From Deltaproteobacteria bacterium (GTDB lineage Bacteria; Myxococcota_A; UBA9160; UBA4427), in contig PBFW01000009.1 of the NCBI GenBank assembly GCA_002719955.1, positions 219,029-283,028 of the forward strand: 64,000 nucleotides of DNA, read 5' to 3'. How positions within the stretch are numbered: position 1 is the stretch's first letter; each line of letters opens with the position of its first letter. Position numbers and translations under genes: made by a program. Under the pieces are notes generated by a model. It made no database searches and was not told the origin of the DNA. It saw nothing but the letters and a program-made list of their open reading frames with translations. Positions 60,349-64,000 of this stretch are shown here, piece after piece.

Positions 60349-60843
60349 ACTCCCTTCCGTGAGCCGCCAAGCACCACGCAAGGGAGTCTTCTGTGAGACC
60401 AGTCGGAAGTTCAAATCACAGTCGTTGGGAGTGTAGGGATTACGTCGTCTTCATCCCGAAGTGCCGCAAGAAGTCGATATTCGGCCAGATCAGGCAGGAC
60501 CCGGGTGAAGTGATGCGTTGGTTAGCTGAGCAAAAGGAGAGTCGGATCGAGGAAGGGCACTTGATGTCCGATCCGGTTTACATGATGATTGGGATTCGAT
60601 CGAAGTATGCGGTTTCCCAGGTCATCGGATTCATCAAGAGGAAGAGTGAGATTCATATCGCGCGCCGCTATGCCGAACGAAAACGGAGCTTCGTGGGACA
60701 GCACTTCTGGGCGCGTGGTTAGTTCGTTTCGACCGTGGGTCGAGACGAGGAAGTGATCCGGGAGTACATCAGGCATCAAGCACATGAGGATTGGATGATC
60801 GATCAGCTCAATCTGATGTAGACCTCTGTCCCCCTTTAGAGGG
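60349..60843 (+). mobile_element. IS200/IS605-type element remnant
   Basis: The left part has a 13-bp stem with one mismatch (60349-60361 / 60375-60387) just before the transposase frame, where IS200 elements carry a translation-blocking hairpin. The right end at 60830-60843 reads CCCCCTTTAGAGGG, close to the CCCCCTTTAGGGGG hairpin at IS200 right ends. Exact boundaries are not fixed. Confidence 0.6.
60393..60821 (+). pseudogene. IS200-type Y1 transposase, inactivated
   Basis: Translation matches TnpA of IS200: NHSRWECRDYVVFIPKCRKK, EEGHLMSDPVYMMIGI, KYAVSQVIGFIKRKS, FVGQHFWARG, then a stop TAG at 60720-60722, and in the same frame FVSTVGRDEEVIREYIRHQ to TAG 60819-60821. The family HUH motif (MPDHVHM) has become MSDPVYM, so both metal-binding His are lost, and a conserved Tyr codon after ARG has become the stop. 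Certainly dead. Confidence 0.82.
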
Positions 60844-60920
60844 TTCAAGGAGCCGCGAAGCGGTTCCGTTCTCCAGGCCGCCTCGAGCGGCTCACATTCC
60901 CGAAATGGTAGATTGATTCA

Positions 60921-63548
60921 ATGAACCTACTGACCGAACTTTCACCGCTCCCGATCAGGGGGGATGTGCGATCGCGGTTTTGCAACGTAGTCGCCGAACT
61001 TGCTCTGATTTCGACGATCTGTCTCATTCTCATTCCTGCGTCGATGGCCGCTGAGGAGGACCCCTGGGCGGGGGTTGAAGAGATGTTGGTCACGGGTCAT
61101 GGCGGCGAGGGCATCCTGGCGACTACGGGCACGTCAGTGACGGCCTTTGACGGGGGGGAGCTCCAAGCGCTCGGCGTCGCAAATGTCTCCGACCTCGCCC
61201 AGTTTACACCGAATCTCGAAATCAAGACTTCCGGCGCGACGACCGCAACTCTCTTTATTCGCGGTGTCGGGTTGAACGATTTCACCGCCAATGGCTCCGG
61301 CGCGGTGGCCGTCTACCAGGATGACGTGGCCATGAATCTGCCCGCCATCCAGCTCGGTCAGATCTTCGACGTCTCGGGCATCGATGTCTTGAAGGGACCG
61401 ATCGGGACCGGGCCGGGTCGCAACGCCAGCGCCGGTGCGATCAAGATCTATTCGAACAAGCCGTCCGGCGTTCTGGAGGCTGGGCTCCGTTTCGACTACG
61501 GCAACTACGCGTTCATGGACGCCGAGGGTTTTCTGGAGGTCCCGATCGTGGAGGATACACTTTCCACCCGCATCGCCTTCCGATTCACGAAACGCGACGG
61601 TTTCGTCAAGAACAACTGCGGAGGCATCTCGCAGGCCCAGATCGATGCAGCTCAAGTATCGAACACATCTCTCTGCGGCGAGATCCCCAACCAGACCGAT
61701 ATATTCAGGGCCAACCTCGCCAAGGACCTGAACAACCGCAATACCTGGGCCATTCGAGGACTCACTCGGTTTGCGCCACCCGTACCCGACCTGGACATGA
61801 GCTGGCTGCTCGGCCTCAACCTTGCGCGCATCGATCAGAGGGGCAACGTAGGCCAGTCGATCGGTGTCGCGGAGCCCCCGACCGGCGGTGGCGGTCTCTC
61901 CACCGGCCAGAAGAACCTCGGCTATCCGGACCGGCTGGGATACGTCCCGGCTGAGGTGCGGTCGGAGCGCGAGGAGGTGACCTCCTCGTTTCCATCACGG
62001 CCCCCCGTCCGAGTCTGCCGCCGCGATTCGAATGCTCCGGGCTGCGAGATCCAGAGCCAGATCGATGAGGTCCTGAATCGGAGATTCGCCCAACGTCCGC
62101 TCGATACGGATCCCTTTTCGGGCGACTACAACCGCGATGGGTACGAGCGGCAATCCTCATGGGGCGGTTTCCTTCGCGGGGAGTGGACGATCGATTCAGT
62201 CACGATCACATCCATCACGGGCTATGCCTCCTACGATCGGGAGCGCGCCATCGACGTGGACTACAGCCCCAACATCCTTTTCGAGCTCGATACGGACGAC
62301 AAAGCATGGCAGGCGTCCCAGGAACTCAGGTTCAGTGGCGCGCTCGAGGTCACACCCCTCGACTGGGAGTTCGGTGGCTACACGCTCTTCGAGGAACTCA
62401 ACTTCGCGCAGAACAATCTTCGACCCGTCCTGTCCGGAATCCAGACACTCGATCAGACTTACGAGCAGAAGACCAGCAGCTTTGCCATCTACGGCGAGTT
62501 CCTGTGGGAGCTAATCGACGACGTCGAGCTCGAGGCAGGTGCCCGATACAATTGGGAGAGTAAGAGCATCGATGCCGACGTCATCCGCGGGAGGGATTCG
62601 CCGCTCTGCATCGATAGCAGGGTAGGAGTCGGGCCGGCCACTTGCGAGGACAAGCAGACCTTCGATGACTGGACCGGGATCGCCAAGCTCAAGTACTTCT
62701 TCACGCCGGATGTCTCGCTGTCGATGAAATACACGCGCGGCTGGAAGGGTCCTCAATTCAACATTCGCGATGGCGCATCGGCGGTCGGAGCCCTGGACCT
62801 GGCCGATCCCGAAAAGCTCGATGCTCTCGAGTGGAACCTGGGTGGCAGCTGGTTAGACGGCCGCCTCGCGCTGCAAGCCGCGTTCTTTTGGTACAGCTAC
62901 CAGGATTATCAGGTCTTTACTTTCCTGAATCGGGTGGGGACCCCGCCCCAACGGATCGTGGTCAACGCCAGTGACGCCCGACTTTGGGGAGCTGAGATTG
63001 AGACCACGGTCGAGCCGATCGACGGCCTGGTCTTCGATTTCCGCTTCGGCTGGCTGGAGAGCAAGTTCCTCGATTTTACAGAGGCCGCCCAGCGGCAGGT
63101 CTTTAATACCTTCACGGGAGTGAACGATGTCTTCACGGTCAGCCAGGATTACGACGGCAACCGGCTGCCTAATACGCCGCGATTCAAGATCAGCTTCGCC
63201 GCAGAGTATGAGTTTGTCATGGGGCGTTCGGGCTCACTGATTCCGCGCTACGATCTGACTTGGACCGACGACATCTTCTTCGACCAGACTGAAGGCCAGG
63301 GAGCCCGTGGCTTCGGGGGGGACAGCTTTCCCGAATTCACGATCGGCCAGACGGCGTATGCGTTGCACAATCTGCGCCTTACCTATCGCTCGCCGAACGA
63401 GTTGATGGATGTGGCGGGATGGGTTCGAAACATGACAAATGAGGTGTACAAGACCAGCGCCTTCAACGCGAGCCAGGCTGGCTCCTTCGTCGGGCAGTTC
63501 TTGGGCGATCCGCGAACCTATGGATTGAGCGTCTCCGTCAAGTACTAG
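60921..63548 (+). CDS. TonB-dependent outer-membrane receptor
   Basis: An 875-residue receptor. A signal peptide (ELALISTICLILIPASMAA) is followed by a plug domain (EEMLVTGHGGEGIL, LAQFTPNLEIKTSG, VDVLKGP-type IDVLKGPIGTG) and a 22-strand barrel ending in an aromatic-terminated last strand (TYGLSVSVKY), needed for BAM insertion. The TonB box would be near residues 50-58. Asn/Gly-rich extracellular loops are long. Substrate unknown; convergent with a sulfatase, so a sulfated compound is a guess. Confidence 0.87.
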   Translation: MNLLTELSPLPIRGDVRSRFCNVVAELALISTICLILIPASMAAEEDPWAGVEEMLVTGHGGEGILATTGTSVTAFDGGELQALGVANVSDLAQFTPNLEIKTSGATTATLFIRGVGLNDFTANGSGAVAVYQDDVAMNLPAIQLGQIFDVSGIDVLKGPIGTGPGRNASAGAIKIYSNKPSGVLEAGLRFDYGNYAFMDAEGFLEVPIVEDTLSTRIAFRFTKRDGFVKNNCGGISQAQIDAAQVSNTSLCGEIPNQTDIFRANLAKDLNNRNTWAIRGLTRFAPPVPDLDMSWLLGLNLARIDQRGNVGQSIGVAEPPTGGGGLSTGQKNLGYPDRLGYVPAEVRSEREEVTSSFPSRPPVRVCRRDSNAPGCEIQSQIDEVLNRRFAQRPLDTDPFSGDYNRDGYERQSSWGGFLRGEWTIDSVTITSITGYASYDRERAIDVDYSPNILFELDTDDKAWQASQELRFSGALEVTPLDWEFGGYTLFEELNFAQNNLRPVLSGIQTLDQTYEQKTSSFAIYGEFLWELIDDVELEAGARYNWESKSIDADVIRGRDSPLCIDSRVGVGPATCEDKQTFDDWTGIAKLKYFFTPDVSLSMKYTRGWKGPQFNIRDGASAVGALDLADPEKLDALEWNLGGSWLDGRLALQAAFFWYSYQDYQVFTFLNRVGTPPQRIVVNASDARLWGAEIETTVEPIDGLVFDFRFGWLESKFLDFTEAAQRQVFNTFTGVNDVFTVSQDYDGNRLPNTPRFKISFAAEYEFVMGRSGSLIPRYDLTWTDDIFFDQTEGQGARGFGGDSFPEFTIGQTAYALHNLRLTYRSPNELMDVAGWVRNMTNEVYKTSAFNASQAGSFVGQFLGDPRTYGLSVSVKY

Positions 63549-63550
63549 GA

Positions 63551-64000
63551 TCAGTCGATTTTGTAGCCGAGCGCCCTGAGGTGGTTCAGCTCGAGCTCGT
63601 CGATTTCGATCTCACTGGCGTCTCCCCAGGGCGCGGGTCGGCTTTCGTGGTAGTCACCGAGCAGAGCCCGCATGGAGTCCGCGACCTCCTTCTCATCGTC
63701 GAGGACGTTTTCCAGCTCAGCCGGATCGGCATTTGAATCGAAGAGTTCCTCACGGAGCTCGCCGTCGGGCCCGACGGTGCTCACGAAGCGATGGCTCCCA
63801 TCGACCACGGTCACCATCGGTCGCGTCTTCTTCTTTTTGATGTCTCCCCAGCCTTGCTCGATGTGAGCGAAGGCAGAACCCGGGTCGGGGGCTAGGCCAT
63901 GCCCACCCGCCGCGAGGATCTCGCGGCGTCGTGAGCGCCCGTCGGCATCTGGGAGAGCCGGTAGTCCGAGCAGATCGAGCACGGTGGGCCAGACGTCGAC
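63551..64000 (-). CDS. Sulfatase, C-terminal part (cut by window edge)
   Basis: About 149 residues from the right edge: VDVWPTVLDLLGLP, then VTVVDGSHRFVSTVGPDGELREELFDSNADPAELENVLDDE, a typical C-terminal domain of type I arylsulfatases. The catalytic formylglycine motif (CxPxR) and metal site would lie outside the window, so activity cannot be judged. The stop is 2 bases from the receptor's. Confidence 0.8.
   Translation of the reverse strand, partial: VDVWPTVLDLLGLPALPDADGRSRRREILAAGGHGLAPDPGSAFAHIEQGWGDIKKKKTRPMVTVVDGSHRFVSTVGPDGELREELFDSNADPAELENVLDDEKEVADSMRALLGDYHESRPAPWGDASEIEIDELELNHLRALGYKID

Noticed and set aside
1..64000. CRISPR arrays, rRNA genes, replication origin
   Set aside because: No regularly spaced repeats, no rRNA signatures, and no DnaA-box clusters were seen while reading the window.

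Overview
The window is about 64 kb of GC-rich bacterial DNA with densely packed genes on both strands, many GTG and TTG starts, and several 4-base stop/start overlaps. The cell is clearly Gram-negative: it has an LptF/LptG lipopolysaccharide exporter, a TonB-dependent receptor, GspA/GspB-type secretion factors, lipoproteins and RegB/RegA-type redox signalling. The mix of acyl-CoA enzymes, APH-type phosphotransferase, LLM oxidoreductase, several NTF2-fold proteins, sulfotransferases and sulfatase resembles uncultured deltaproteobacterial, Myxococcota or Binatota genomes. That placement is inference from gene content; no rRNA or other marker gene is present.

Layout. 1-6.8 kb: 5' part of tgt, pyrF, an easily missed 43-residue basic protein, an acyl-CoA dehydrogenase, pyrE and small accessory enzymes. 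6.7-13 kb: acetyltransferase, NTF2-fold and START-like proteins, a self-contained 63-residue ORF, a HAL2/CysQ-type phosphatase and a frame-disrupted EEP phosphodiesterase. 13-20.3 kb: a cell-envelope block with two sulfotransferases, two convergent ELM1-family paralogues and a single gene encoding LptF fused to LptG. 20.3-34.6 kb: aquaporin, TetR, an atypical Fpg/Nei glycosylase, methyltransferase, LLM oxidoreductase, phosphotransferase, cytochrome c lipoprotein, Na+/H+ antiporter and a Crp-type regulator. 34.6-45 kb: regB-regA with a translationally coupled thiolase-like gene, MATE transporter, cupredoxin-like protein, TetR, parvulin-type isomerase and acyl-CoA ligase. 45.3-48.4 kb: a zinc-ribbon protein followed by two overlapping ArsA/Get3-type ATPases.

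48.4-51.5 kb is an accessory island. Two direct copies of a tRNA 3'-end sequence (one extends back to a GCC anticodon loop and so looks like tRNA-Gly) bracket a nucleotidyltransferase toxin-antitoxin-like pair and a complete insertion sequence with unusually long (about 56 bp) inverted repeats; a brnT/brnA pair lies just outside. 52.2-58.2 kb returns to housekeeping genes: an AMIN-domain membrane protein, type II pantothenate kinase, and the coupled gspA-gspB pair. 58.2-60.9 kb is a graveyard of mobile and envelope genes: the catalytic C-terminus of an integron-type integrase, an IS110-family transposase fragment, a decayed PEP-CTERM protein, and an IS200-type transposase that lost its HUH motif and acquired a stop codon. 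The window ends with a TonB-dependent receptor convergent with a partial sulfatase.

At least three genes need one or two single-base shifts to read through, and one has an in-frame TGA. The shifts come in compensating pairs in two genes, which points to residual sequencing indels at least as much as to true pseudogenes. I saw no rRNA, intact tRNA, CRISPR array, replication origin or recognisable riboswitch.
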